64,000 nucleotides of DNA from NCBI GenBank assembly GCA_934402515.1, contig CAKRTZ010000005.1, positions 1 through 64,000 on the forward strand, read 5' to 3'. Below the pieces are notes generated by a model. That model ran no database searches, had not been told where the DNA came from, and worked only from the letters and a program-made list of their open reading frames with translations. How positions within the stretch are numbered: position 1 is the first letter of the stretch; every line of letters begins with the position of its first letter. Origin of the DNA: an uncultured Lachnospiraceae bacterium. Lineage in GTDB: Bacteria; Bacillota; Clostridia; Lachnospirales; Lachnospiraceae. The translations under genes were made by a program, and so were the position numbers. This document shows, piece by piece, positions 52,584 to 61,126 of this stretch.

Positions 52584-53680
52584 TCAATAAAACTGATATT
52601 TACATGGGCCGTGCCGCTGATGCCATCTATATTCTTCGTTGTGGAATACTGCCAGATGGAAAAGGCATAGGGATAATCCGGCAAGTCTCCCGGCTGGGAA
52701 AGCCAAAAATCATAGTCTCCCAGTTTGGCCAGATCAATTTCCTTAATCAGCCATTCCTTGTCCCCGTAAACCATAGGCCTGTATCCTGCATTGGAAATCA
52801 CATTCAGAAAAGCTCTGGTAATCTCCGTGCGCTGCGCTGCTGTCAGCTTGTCAAATCGGGAAACATCATTATCCGCAAACGCCATTTGAAAGGCAATTGG
52901 ATAAGTAATCTTTCTCTCCCCAATCTGCGCCAGAAGCATATTAGCTTCCTCTTCCGCCTCTTCCTTTGAGATTGCGGCAGAGCTGAAATACAATCCCACA
53001 TCCAGTCCTGCCGCCAGTGCCCCATCCATATGCTCGTTGAACAGTTCATCTTCCATCAACTGCCCACTCTCATAGCCTCTGGAGCCGGTACGAATCATCA
53101 CAAAAGACACCCCTGCCGCCTTTAACATATCAAAATCCACTGTTCCGTCGTTCTTGGAAATATCCACCCCCAGAAACGAGGTAAGCCGGGAGCCTTCATA
53201 ATACTTCATAATGTTATTCTGACTCACCAGATTGGTATAATCATAAGAATTTTTTTTAATATAAGGGTTGATGGAAACCCACTCCTGTCTGCCACTGGCA
53301 TAGGTGACCAATGTGTGCTTGCCATCTGTGGAGGGATCCTTGGGTTCTTCCTTTGTCTCTTCTGTCTCCTTGACCTGCGTTTCTTTTGTTTCCTGTTCTG
53401 GATACATGTCCCAGAAATCCAAATCATCGCTGCGCAGGGTAGAACCGCTGATTAACTCCTCGGTACGATCCTTTAAGTCTTTCACCTCTTTATTCTCTGA
53501 AGTTTCTACCGTAATTGTCGTATCAGAATTCTTATTATGGTGTCCGGTATTCTTATAATTCACTGCTATGATAATGCCAAACAAAATCAAAATAAAGGCA
53601 GATACGCCAATCACCATATGAACCATGGGTAATCCCATGCTGCTGTTATCTTCATCATCAAAATCGTCGGGAAGACGCAT
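52568..53680 (-). CDS. Membrane-anchored GH25-family protein, catalytic pair missing
   Basis: A 370-residue protein: short acidic cytosolic N terminus, one membrane segment at 22-41, a Thr/Glu-rich stalk to about 165, and a GH25 lysozyme domain starting FLGVDISKNDG (Asp173 conserved). The family's central DxE, normally PxxxDxE after the fifth strand, reads PIAFQMA here: Gln265 and Ala267 replace Asp and Glu. The remainder of the fold, including YGDKEWL and FSIWQYS, is intact. It is therefore probably a wall-binding or scaffolding protein, not a muramidase. Start at 53680 (MRLPDD) with AGGAG upstream. The upstream region has large dyads. Confidence 0.82.
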   Translation of the reverse strand: MRLPDDFDDEDNSSMGLPMVHMVIGVSAFILILFGIIIAVNYKNTGHHNKNSDTTITVETSENKEVKDLKDRTEELISGSTLRSDDLDFWDMYPEQETKETQVKETEETKEEPKDPSTDGKHTLVTYASGRQEWVSINPYIKKNSYDYTNLVSQNNIMKYYEGSRLTSFLGVDISKNDGTVDFDMLKAAGVSFVMIRTGSRGYESGQLMEDELFNEHMDGALAAGLDVGLYFSSAAISKEEAEEEANMLLAQIGERKITYPIAFQMAFADNDVSRFDKLTAAQRTEITRAFLNVISNAGYRPMVYGDKEWLIKEIDLAKLGDYDFWLSQPGDLPDYPYAFSIWQYSTTKNIDGISGTAHVNISFIDYASK

Positions 53681-53709
53681 TGTGTTTCTCCTTTTTTTTA
53701 AATGTGATA

Positions 53710-53824
53710 TACTAAACGCAAAATAAAAACAAGCGACACCGCAGGTGGCATTTGTTTTTATTGCGTTAGTAACGAGAGAATTATCCTGCACCGCAGGATG
53801 AAAAGCGCGTCAGCGCGAATTCTC
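53710..53824. repeat. Two large dyads in the divergent GH25-apbE spacer
   Basis: Dyad 1 (53710-53771): arms TACTAA and TTAGTA lead through CGCAA/TTGCG and AAAAACAA/TTGTTTTT to an apical CACC-GCA-GGTG hairpin, with two single-base bulges. Dyad 2 (53776-53824): outer arms GAGAATT and AATTCTC enclose two hairpins, ATCCTGC-ACC-GCAGGAT (53783-53799) and CGCG-TCAG-CGCG (53806-53817), giving a clover-like fold. The spacer codes for no protein. It may be a small mobile repeat, a terminator pair, or an mRNA leader of the GH25 gene. Confidence 0.7.
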
Positions 53825-53858
53825 AAGTTTATTGTAGCACAACAAGGAGCATTTTTCC

Positions 53859-54902
53859 ATGATTGAACATATTTCCCGTTTTTTTATTGCCCTACTTTGT
53901 CTTTTCTTCCCGGTGCTTGGGATTTCCGGCTGTGGCAGCACTGCCATGACAGCCACCACCCGCACGGGATTTTATTTTGATACCATCATCAACATCACGG
54001 TCTACGACACCGACATTTCCCACGCCAACGAGACGCTGGACAGCTGTTTCGACCTGGCAGCGGAATACGAAAATATGCTCAGCCGCACCGTGGAAGGTTC
54101 CGATATCTGGGAGATAAACCATGCCCAGGGACAGCCGGTTGCCGTCCAGGAGGAAACGCTGGAGCTGTTAACCTCTGCCCTGTCCTACGCAGAACTCACG
54201 GACGGTGCCATTGATCCTACCATCGCCGCCCTCTCTGCATTGTGGAACTTCTCGGAAAACAATGCCGCCCAGGACTCTTCCATCATTCCCCCGGGCTCTG
54301 CCATTCAGGAGGCACTGTCCCATGTGGACTATCATGCCATCCAGATAGACGAGGACACTAAAACTGTCACCCTCACGGACCCGGAGGCATCTCTGGATTT
54401 AGGTTTTATTGCCAAGGGATATATTGCGGATAAAATGCGGGCACTGTTACTCTCCTGTGATGTGGAACATGCCCTGTTAGACTTAGGGGGAAATATTCTG
54501 GCTGTGGGTGGAAAGCCGGACGGCAAAGGCAAACCCACCGATTTTCGCATCGGGGTACGCAAGCCCTTTACCGAGGATGGGGAAACCCTGCTGGTACTCC
54601 CCGTAACGGACAAATCCGTGGTGTCCTCCGGCAATTATGAGCGGTATTTTGAAAAGGACGGTGTCCTTTATCATCATATTCTAGATACACAGACCGGTTA
54701 TCCCGTCCAGAACCACCTGTTTCAGGTGACCATTCTCTCCGATTCTTCCCTGGAGGGGGACGCTCTCTCCACCACCTGCTATGTGCTGGGATTGGAAAAG
54801 GGGATGCAGCTCATCGAGCGCATCCCCCATGTTGAGGCTGTTTTTGTAACGGACAACTATGAATTATATTACAGTTCTGGTTTTCCGTCTGAAACAGATT
54901 AA
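53859..54902 (+). CDS. apbE: FAD:protein FMN transferase
   Basis: A 347-residue lipoprotein (lipobox GISGCGS) that attaches FMN to Thr or Ser of exported flavoproteins. Motifs include GFYFDTIINITVY, DPTIAALSALWNF, LDLGFIAKGYIADKM, LDLGGNILAVGG, VSSGNYERYFE, HHILDTQTGYPV and the metal-binding EGDALSTTCYVLG. It acts outside the membrane. RnfG and RnfD, encoded nearby on the other strand, carry SGAT acceptor motifs and are the expected targets. It is convergent with the aldo/keto reductase gene with only three bases between the stops. RBS AAGGAG. Confidence 0.94.
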   Translation: MIEHISRFFIALLCLFFPVLGISGCGSTAMTATTRTGFYFDTIINITVYDTDISHANETLDSCFDLAAEYENMLSRTVEGSDIWEINHAQGQPVAVQEETLELLTSALSYAELTDGAIDPTIAALSALWNFSENNAAQDSSIIPPGSAIQEALSHVDYHAIQIDEDTKTVTLTDPEASLDLGFIAKGYIADKMRALLLSCDVEHALLDLGGNILAVGGKPDGKGKPTDFRIGVRKPFTEDGETLLVLPVTDKSVVSSGNYERYFEKDGVLYHHILDTQTGYPVQNHLFQVTILSDSSLEGDALSTTCYVLGLEKGMQLIERIPHVEAVFVTDNYELYYSSGFPSETD

Positions 54903-54905
54903 CCC

Positions 54906-55931
54906 TTAATATTCTTTGCCTGCCAGGATTTCTTTGTAATCCTGCAGGTTCTTCTGCAACAGTTCCGGTGTGTTTAACTCGTAGGGACAATGGCTCATGC
55001 ACTTGCCACAGTGTAAGCACTCCTCAATCTTGAACATCTTTTCCTGCATCTGCGGCGTAAGCTGTGCCTGGGACGGAGCCCGGCGAATCAGCAGGCTCAT
55101 TCTGGCACAGGTATTGATTTCAATCCCTACAGGACAGGGCATGCAGTAGCCGCAGCCACGGCAGAAATCTCCCAGTAATTCCTCACGGTCATGGGCAATC
55201 AATGCCTCTATCTCCTCCGTCATCACCGGCGGATTCTCCACATAGGAAAGAAACTCATCCAGCTCACTCTCCCGCTGTACACCCCAGATAGGCAGTACGT
55301 TGTCAAACTGTGCCAGATAAGCATAAGCTGCGGCGGAGTTGTTAATCAGACCGCCGGACAGCGCTTTCATGGCGATAAAGCCCATATCTGCCTCTTTACA
55401 CAGTTTCACAATTTCCAAATCCTTCTCTGTTGCCAGATAACAGAAGGGGAACTGTAAAGTCTCATATAAACCGCTTTCAATGGCGTCCTTTGCCACACTG
55501 AGACGGTGGTTGGTGATTCCGATATGACGGATTTTTCCCTGGGCTTTTGCCTCCAGCATACATTCGTACAGGCCGGAGCCATCCCCCGGTTTAGGACATA
55601 CTGCCGGGTTGTGGAACTGGTAGATGTCAATATAATCCGTTTTCATTTCCCGCAGGGACTGTTCCAAATCGCTCCAGAATCCATCCGGTGTGGTGCTGCC
55701 GGTTTTAGTGGCAAGAAAAACATGTTCCCGCACATCCGACAGTGCCAGACCGATTTTATGCTCGCTGTCTGTATACCAGTGAGCGGAATCAAAAAAGGTA
55801 ATGCCATTGTCATAGGCTTTCCGTAACAGATGGGCAGCATCCTCATCACTGATACGCTGGATGGGAAGCGCGCCAAATCCGTTTTTATTGGTCACAATTT
55901 CTGTTTTACCTAATCGAACTGTTGTGGGCAT
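54906..55931 (-). CDS. Aldo/keto reductase with C-terminal 4Fe-4S domain
   Basis: A 341-residue oxidoreductase. The TIM barrel begins VRLGKTEIVTNKNGFGALP; catalytic residues are Asp of FFDSAHWYTDSEHKIG, Lys of FLATKTG and His of IYQFHN. After about residue 255 a ferredoxin-like region has FCRGCGYCMPCPVGIEI and ECLHCGKCMSHCPYEL, for two [4Fe-4S] clusters or one plus a helper. Such iron-sulfur aldo/keto reductases are common in Clostridia; substrate and donor are unknown. It follows rnfB by 18 bases on the same strand, so it may exchange electrons with ferredoxin in the same operon. Confidence 0.88.
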   Translation of the reverse strand: MPTTVRLGKTEIVTNKNGFGALPIQRISDEDAAHLLRKAYDNGITFFDSAHWYTDSEHKIGLALSDVREHVFLATKTGSTTPDGFWSDLEQSLREMKTDYIDIYQFHNPAVCPKPGDGSGLYECMLEAKAQGKIRHIGITNHRLSVAKDAIESGLYETLQFPFCYLATEKDLEIVKLCKEADMGFIAMKALSGGLINNSAAAYAYLAQFDNVLPIWGVQRESELDEFLSYVENPPVMTEEIEALIAHDREELLGDFCRGCGYCMPCPVGIEINTCARMSLLIRRAPSQAQLTPQMQEKMFKIEECLHCGKCMSHCPYELNTPELLQKNLQDYKEILAGKEY

Positions 55932-55949
55932 CGCATTTTTCCTTTCTAA

Positions 55950-56741
55950 TTAGATAATCGCTTTCTTCGGGCATTTCTCTTTGCAGAGTCCGCAGCCAGT
56001 ACACTTCTCCTGGTCAATCTTTGCCACGAAGTTCTCTACGGTGATGGCATCTGCGGGACAATTCTTCTTACAGATACCACAGCCGATACATCCTACGGTA
56101 CATGCCTTCATAACCACAGGACCTTTGTCCTGGGAGCTGCATGCCACGATGTGTTTTGCCTCGTAAGGCTCCATGCCGATAAGATGTTTCGGGCAGACGG
56201 CGATACATTTGCCACATGCCTTACATTTCTCTTTATCTACCACTGCCACCCCATTTTCTACATGGATGGCATCAAAGGGACAGACCTTGGCACAGGTGCC
56301 GAACCCCAGACAGCCGTAGTTACAGGATTTCGCTCCACCGTTTGGCACGAACTGGAGCATACGGCAGTCCTCGATTCCGGTGTACTCATAATCGACACCG
56401 GACTTGTCGCAGTCGCCCTGGCAGTGGACAAAAGCCACCATTTTCTCGCCGCTTTCCGCCTCTACACCCATAATATCCGCAATTTTCTTTCCCACGGTTT
56501 CACCGCCTACGGGACAAGCATTGACCGGCGCTTCTCCTTTGGCGATAGCCGCCGCCAGACCGGAACAGCCGGGATAGCCACAGCCTCCACAGTTATTGCC
56601 GGGCAGGTTACTCAAAATTTGTTCTTCTTTTTCATTGACTTCTACTTTAAACTTGATGGCTGCCACGCCCAGGAACAGTCCTAAAAGCAGTCCCAGAACG
56701 CCGACAAGCACAGTCGCTGTAATAATTCCTGTTATACTCAT
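55950..56741 (-). CDS. rnfB: Rnf complex ferredoxin-binding subunit RnfB
   Basis: A 263-residue iron-sulfur subunit. An N-terminal membrane segment (about 5-28) anchors it; the Fes domain has NNCGGCGYPGCSG (Cys51, Cys54, Cys59) and Cys76. Four ferredoxin-like Cys clusters follow (CNYGCLGFGTCAKVCP, CKACGKCIAVCP, CTVGCIGCGICKKNCP, CTGCGLCKEKCP). It accepts electrons from reduced ferredoxin at the cytosolic side. It is the last rnf gene, 30 bases after rnfA. Confidence 0.95.
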   Translation of the reverse strand: MSITGIITATVLVGVLGLLLGLFLGVAAIKFKVEVNEKEEQILSNLPGNNCGGCGYPGCSGLAAAIAKGEAPVNACPVGGETVGKKIADIMGVEAESGEKMVAFVHCQGDCDKSGVDYEYTGIEDCRMLQFVPNGGAKSCNYGCLGFGTCAKVCPFDAIHVENGVAVVDKEKCKACGKCIAVCPKHLIGMEPYEAKHIVACSSQDKGPVVMKACTVGCIGCGICKKNCPADAITVENFVAKIDQEKCTGCGLCKEKCPKKAII

Positions 56742-56771
56742 TTCCTTCCATTCCTTCCATTCAATCGTTGT

Positions 56772-57359
56772 TTAGAATGAGATTCCAGAGAATCCGCAGA
56801 AAGCAATCGCCATCAGACCGGCACTGACCAGCACGATGGGCATTCCCTTAAAGGACTCCGGCACATCATTGTATTCCATTTTTTCACGGATACTGGCAAG
56901 AATCACGATAGAAATGGTAAATCCCACTGCGGTAGCAAATCCGTTTACCGTACCGTAAAGAATTCCGTACTCATTCTGTACATTTTTGATTGCTACACCC
57001 AGAACAGCGCAGTTGGTAGTAATCAGTGGAAGGTATACGCCCAATGCCTTGTAAAGAGGCTGCATGAATTTCTTTAAGAACATTTCCACGAACTGAACCA
57101 ATGCTGCAATGACCAGGATAAAGACGATGGTCTGCAGATACTCTACGCCGAAAGGCACCAACAGGAACTTATAAATGCAGCCTGTCACAACGGAGGACAA
57201 GGTAATAACGAAAATAATTGCTGCTCCCATGCCCGCTGCGGTGTTAACTTTTTTCGATACACCTAAGAACGGACACAAACCTAAAAACTGACTTAAAACT
57301 ACATTACTAATCAGAGAGGAGCTGACCAGAATGACCAGTAAATCTTTAATTGTTGCCAT
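56772..57359 (-). CDS. rnfA: Rnf complex membrane subunit RnfA
   Basis: A 195-residue six-helix membrane protein. It has the start pattern NVVLSQFLGLCPFLGVSKK with the conserved Cys, and the second half-site TNCAVLGVAI. RnfA and RnfE form the antiparallel pair that holds the membrane iron-sulfur cluster between them. It starts right after the rnfE stop. Confidence 0.96.
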   Translation of the reverse strand: MATIKDLLVILVSSSLISNVVLSQFLGLCPFLGVSKKVNTAAGMGAAIIFVITLSSVVTGCIYKFLLVPFGVEYLQTIVFILVIAALVQFVEMFLKKFMQPLYKALGVYLPLITTNCAVLGVAIKNVQNEYGILYGTVNGFATAVGFTISIVILASIREKMEYNDVPESFKGMPIVLVSAGLMAIAFCGFSGISF

Positions 57360-58103
57360 TTATTTCTCCTCCTTCTGTTCTTTTTCTTCTACAGTGCGGT
57401 CACCGCAGCCTGCCACATCACAGTTGAGGCAGTCATGACCACAGCCGGACTGAATCTTCGATATGTCTTTACCCTTCTTCGCACCGTTGATTTTTACTTT
57501 ATTCTGGATGGCGGTAAGCACTGCCAGTACAAAGAAAGCGCCGGGCGCACTGGTAAAGATGCGGATCGGTTCATAGGATGCGGGCATGATGGACAGACCA
57601 AACACGGAGCCTGCACCTAACAATTCACGGACTGCACCGATAACAGTCAGAGCCACGGTAAAGCCCAGTCCCATTCCGATACCATCGAATAAGGAGGGAA
57701 TCGGTCCGTTTTTGGAGGCAAAACTCTCCGCACGTCCTAAAATAATACAGTTTACCACAATCAGGGGAATGTAAATATTCAGTGCCTGATAAATGGACGG
57801 AATGTATGCCTGTAACAGTAACTGCATCATGGTTACAAAGCTGGCAATGATAACGATAAAACCGGGAATACGAACCTTATCGGGGATGATATTCCGCAGC
57901 AGGGAAATAAACAGGTTGGACAGTGCCAGCACCACCATGGTAGTCAGTCCCATGCCCAGACCATTGATAGCGGAAGTGGTAACTGCCAGGGTTGGACACA
58001 TTCCTAACATCAGTACAAAGGTAGGATTCTCCTTCACAATACCGTTGACCAGTCGTTCTGTTACCGTGGCTGTCATCGTGGAATTCTTATTTTCATTACT
58101 CAT
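57360..58103 (-). CDS. rnfE: Rnf complex membrane subunit RnfE
   Basis: A 247-residue six-helix subunit, partner of RnfA, with FVLMLGMCPTLAVTTSA and VVNCIILGRAESFA carrying the cluster Cys. After the last helix there is an added tail of about 45 residues with SGCGHDCLNCDVAGCGDR, five Cys in fourteen residues, then acidic repeats. Most RnfE proteins end soon after the last helix. The tail faces the cytosol if topology is standard and could hold a metal or cluster. Its start overlaps rnfG by eight bases. Confidence 0.94.
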   Translation of the reverse strand: MSNENKNSTMTATVTERLVNGIVKENPTFVLMLGMCPTLAVTTSAINGLGMGLTTMVVLALSNLFISLLRNIIPDKVRIPGFIVIIASFVTMMQLLLQAYIPSIYQALNIYIPLIVVNCIILGRAESFASKNGPIPSLFDGIGMGLGFTVALTVIGAVRELLGAGSVFGLSIMPASYEPIRIFTSAPGAFFVLAVLTAIQNKVKINGAKKGKDISKIQSGCGHDCLNCDVAGCGDRTVEEKEQKEEK

Positions 58104-58713
58104 TTACTCCACCTCCCAACGCTTCTCTGAAATATAACAGACTGGCATTGACTGCCTCGGTCACAGCCTTGGATGTAATGGTCGCACCGGAAATGGCATC
58201 AATCTCATTGGGCTGGACTGCGCCAACTTTCGTCACAGCAAAACTCTCCACATTTTTGCCCGCATACTGGTTCTTCCAGTCTGTATCTGCCTCCATTCCC
58301 AGTCCGGCACTCTCCGTGAGACTCTGGAAGGAGATTCCGTTTACGGTGCCATCCTCACGGATTCCCACAGATAACTGCAGGCTGCCATCGTAGGCACTCT
58401 TGGAGGTGGCGGTTACCACATAGCCTAAGGTACTGCCACTTGCATCTTTGGCAACCATGACTTCATCAATCACAGCCTTGGGATACTGTCCTGCTACCGT
58501 ATCTGCCCCACTCTGTTTATCGGAAAGATCAAGGGGGGTAAACTCCGCTGCATCCTCAAAAACTGCCTGATAAGCAGCTACCTTTGCAGCCTCCTCCTGG
58601 CGGGCAATAGGCTCCTTGGTCACTTCATAGACCAGACCAAGAAGCAGGCCGGCAATCAAGGTAATCAGAAAAAGGATTCCGGCATCATGTATCATGTTCT
58701 TTCTGTCATTCAT
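58096..58713 (-). CDS. rnfG: Rnf complex flavin-carrying subunit RnfG
   Basis: A 205-residue subunit with one N-terminal membrane segment (about 10-30) and an exported domain of the FMN_bind type. The flavinylation motif is DAISGATITSKA; the acceptor is Thr178. SLTESAGLGM is the usual partner loop. ApbE, encoded just downstream on the other strand, would attach FMN. Its ATG overlaps the rnfD stop by four bases. Confidence 0.95.
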   Translation of the reverse strand: MNDRKNMIHDAGILFLITLIAGLLLGLVYEVTKEPIARQEEAAKVAAYQAVFEDAAEFTPLDLSDKQSGADTVAGQYPKAVIDEVMVAKDASGSTLGYVVTATSKSAYDGSLQLSVGIREDGTVNGISFQSLTESAGLGMEADTDWKNQYAGKNVESFAVTKVGAVQPNEIDAISGATITSKAVTEAVNASLLYFREALGGGVNE

Positions 58714-59657
58714 ATCCGTTCTCCTCCTCTCCCGAATGCTTTAGGCAGTGTAATCTTCTCAATCAGAGGAACTAACAGATTGCTGATGATAATCGCGTAG
58801 GAAACACCCTCCGCAGAGCCTCCGAATACACGGAAGATTGCTGTCAGCAAGCCTAACACAATGCCGTAAATATACTGTCCTTTTACCGTCACCGGTCTGG
58901 TTGCGTAGTCAGTTGCCATAAAGAAGGCTCCTAACATCAGTCCGCCTCCGGCAAGCTGTGCTGCCAGATAGGCCCAATCCAAGCCTCTGCCTGAAAACAG
59001 CAGCATAAAGACACAGAAAGATGCGATATAGGTTCCGGGCACCTTCAGGTCGATAATACCAAATAAAATCAGAATACATGCACCGAACACGATGGCAATC
59101 AGGGAAGTCTCGCCGATGGTGCCGGGGATTTTTCCGATGATCATGTTCATGACATCTACACGCTCTCCTGCTTTCAATGCCGCTAAAGGTGTGGCACCTG
59201 ACACACCATCCAGGGGATACCGGTCACAGGCAAAGGTGGTCATCAGCTTTGGGAAAGACAGGAGCAGAAAACACCGTCCTGCCAGCGCCGGGTTCATAAA
59301 GTTCTGTCCAATGCCTCCGAACAGCATCTTGGCAACCACAATGGCAAATACCGCACCTAACGCCCCCATCCACAGAGGAGCACTTACCGGAAGGTTCAAT
59401 GCCAGCAGAAGTCCCGTGACAACTGCAGAGAAATCGTTGATGGTCACCTTCTGTTTACAGATTTTTTCAAAGGCAAATTCACTGAGCACTGCCGCTGCAA
59501 TACATACGATCATGTGTAACAGGGCGCGTACACCAAAATTATAAATACCAAAGCCAGCCGCAGGAAGAAGGGCAATCACGACCGTCATCATAATGGATGA
59601 GGTGGTTTCCTTCGAGCGGACATGGGGATTGGATGATACTTTCATCAGTTTTTCCAT
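58710..59657 (-). CDS. rnfD: Rnf complex membrane subunit RnfD
   Basis: A 315-residue polytopic membrane protein with about nine to ten hydrophobic segments. The covalent FMN site is DGVSGATPLAAL with acceptor Thr156. SSNPHVRSKETT near the start and GQNFMNPALAGRCFL before the FMN site are family features. It is thought to carry the ion path. It starts one base after the rnfC stop. Confidence 0.95.
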   Translation of the reverse strand: MEKLMKVSSNPHVRSKETTSSIMMTVVIALLPAAGFGIYNFGVRALLHMIVCIAAAVLSEFAFEKICKQKVTINDFSAVVTGLLLALNLPVSAPLWMGALGAVFAIVVAKMLFGGIGQNFMNPALAGRCFLLLSFPKLMTTFACDRYPLDGVSGATPLAALKAGERVDVMNMIIGKIPGTIGETSLIAIVFGACILILFGIIDLKVPGTYIASFCVFMLLFSGRGLDWAYLAAQLAGGGLMLGAFFMATDYATRPVTVKGQYIYGIVLGLLTAIFRVFGGSAEGVSYAIIISNLLVPLIEKITLPKAFGRGGERI

Positions 59658-59658
59658 G

Positions 59659-60990
59659 TTATTTTTTTCCTCCCGCCTTTTTCCTGTTCGCCAGTTCCAG
59701 CTTACGCATGGACTTGATGGTTTGTGTCAGAGGTTTCTTCGCAGGGCAGACATAGCTGCAGCAGCCACACTCGCAACACTCCATACCATTTTCTTTCACA
59801 AAGCTTTCTGCATCACCGTGAACCGCATAAGTGGAAAGTCTGCCGGGAAGCAGTCTCTCCGGACAGGCTTCAGAACAGCGTCCGCAGTTAATGCAGGCAG
59901 TAGGCTCCATGGCTGATACATCGTCTTTCGTCAGACAAAGCAAAGCAGATGCCGTCTTGGTAGTGGGAACATTTAAGTCAAAAATACCGAATCCCATCAT
60001 GGGTCCGCCGGAAATTATCTTCACAGGATCCTGTTTGAAGCCGCCTGCTTCCTCCACAAGTTCTGCGTAGTTGGTTCCGATACGGACAATAAAGTTTCTG
60101 GGGTCAGCAATCGCGTCACCGGTTACCGTCACAATACGATGCATCAGAGGTTTCCCCTCCCGGACAGCCTGACGGATTGCCACGATGGTATCCACGTTGT
60201 CCACGATGCAGCCTGCATCAGCCGGAAGCATATCGGAATTGATTGCCCTGCCGGTCACTGCATAAATGAGCATGCGCTCTGCACCTTGGGGATACTTGGT
60301 CTTAATTGCCTTTACGCTCATACGGTCTTCATCTTTGGTCAGTTCCTTCAGAAGTTTAACGCAATCCGGCTTATTATCTTCCACTGCAAACACACCCTGT
60401 GCCTTGGGGAAGATGGATAAAATAACCCGCATTCCGTCAATGAGAAGTTCCGGATTTTCCAGCATACGACGGTAATCGGAAGTCAGATAAGGCTCACACT
60501 CTGCACAGTTGGCAATAATATAATCGATCTTGTCCGGCTCCTTCGGAGACATTTTGATAAAAGTAGGAAAACCAGCACCACCCATGCCGACTACACCGGC
60601 TTCTTTGATCAGGCTCACTACTTCCTCACGGGACATTTCTTCCAACGGCTTTACAGGGGGATACTCTACTTCCTCATATGCCCCATCGTTTTCGATGACG
60701 ATACTCATCACGTTATCGCCAGTGACAACACGTCTTGGCTCAATTGCTTTCACGGTACCGGATACCGTAGCGTAAATGGGCGCAGATACGAATCCGACCG
60801 CTTCCGCTATTTTCTGTCCGGTCAGTACGTGATCACCCTTTTTTACGATTGGGTTAGCCGGGGCACCGATATGCTGTGATAAAGGATATACCAGATCGCC
60901 TTTCGGCAGGACTTCCTTAATAGGCTTGTCCTTGGACAAATCTTTACCATCATATGGATGGACGCCACCCAAGAATGTTAATTTTGCCAT
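59659..60990 (-). CDS. rnfC: Rnf complex NADH-binding subunit RnfC
   Basis: A 443-residue peripheral subunit that gives or takes electrons with NAD+/NADH through FMN. The N-terminal region begins GGVHPYDGKDLSKDKPI, the nucleotide-binding part has GVVGMGGAGFPTFIK, and the SLBB-like part follows. Two ferredoxin motifs are seen near the C terminus: CINCGRCSEACPERL and CCECGCCSYVCPAKK. It is first in the rnfCDGEAB operon, with AAGGAAAGGG as ribosome site and a good promoter. Confidence 0.96.
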   Translation of the reverse strand: MAKLTFLGGVHPYDGKDLSKDKPIKEVLPKGDLVYPLSQHIGAPANPIVKKGDHVLTGQKIAEAVGFVSAPIYATVSGTVKAIEPRRVVTGDNVMSIVIENDGAYEEVEYPPVKPLEEMSREEVVSLIKEAGVVGMGGAGFPTFIKMSPKEPDKIDYIIANCAECEPYLTSDYRRMLENPELLIDGMRVILSIFPKAQGVFAVEDNKPDCVKLLKELTKDEDRMSVKAIKTKYPQGAERMLIYAVTGRAINSDMLPADAGCIVDNVDTIVAIRQAVREGKPLMHRIVTVTGDAIADPRNFIVRIGTNYAELVEEAGGFKQDPVKIISGGPMMGFGIFDLNVPTTKTASALLCLTKDDVSAMEPTACINCGRCSEACPERLLPGRLSTYAVHGDAESFVKENGMECCECGCCSYVCPAKKPLTQTIKSMRKLELANRKKAGGKK

Positions 60991-61028
60991 TCCCTTTCCT
61001 TCTTTCTTGAGAATTTTTAATCTTTTAT

Positions 61029-61057
61029 ATTATATATTTTTTCGCTAAAATATTCAA
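61029..61057 (-). promoter_or_regulatory. Predicted promoter of the rnf operon
   Basis: Minus-strand TTGAAT (61057-61052) and a perfect TATAAT (61034-61029) with a 17-base spacer; leader about 35 bases. It is divergent from the YprB-like gene. Confidence 0.72.
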
Positions 61058-61126
61058 CAAAGACTACTTACAAAACCGAAAATATGATATAGTTACCTTA
61101 GAAATCAATGAAAAGGAGACTTTTTC

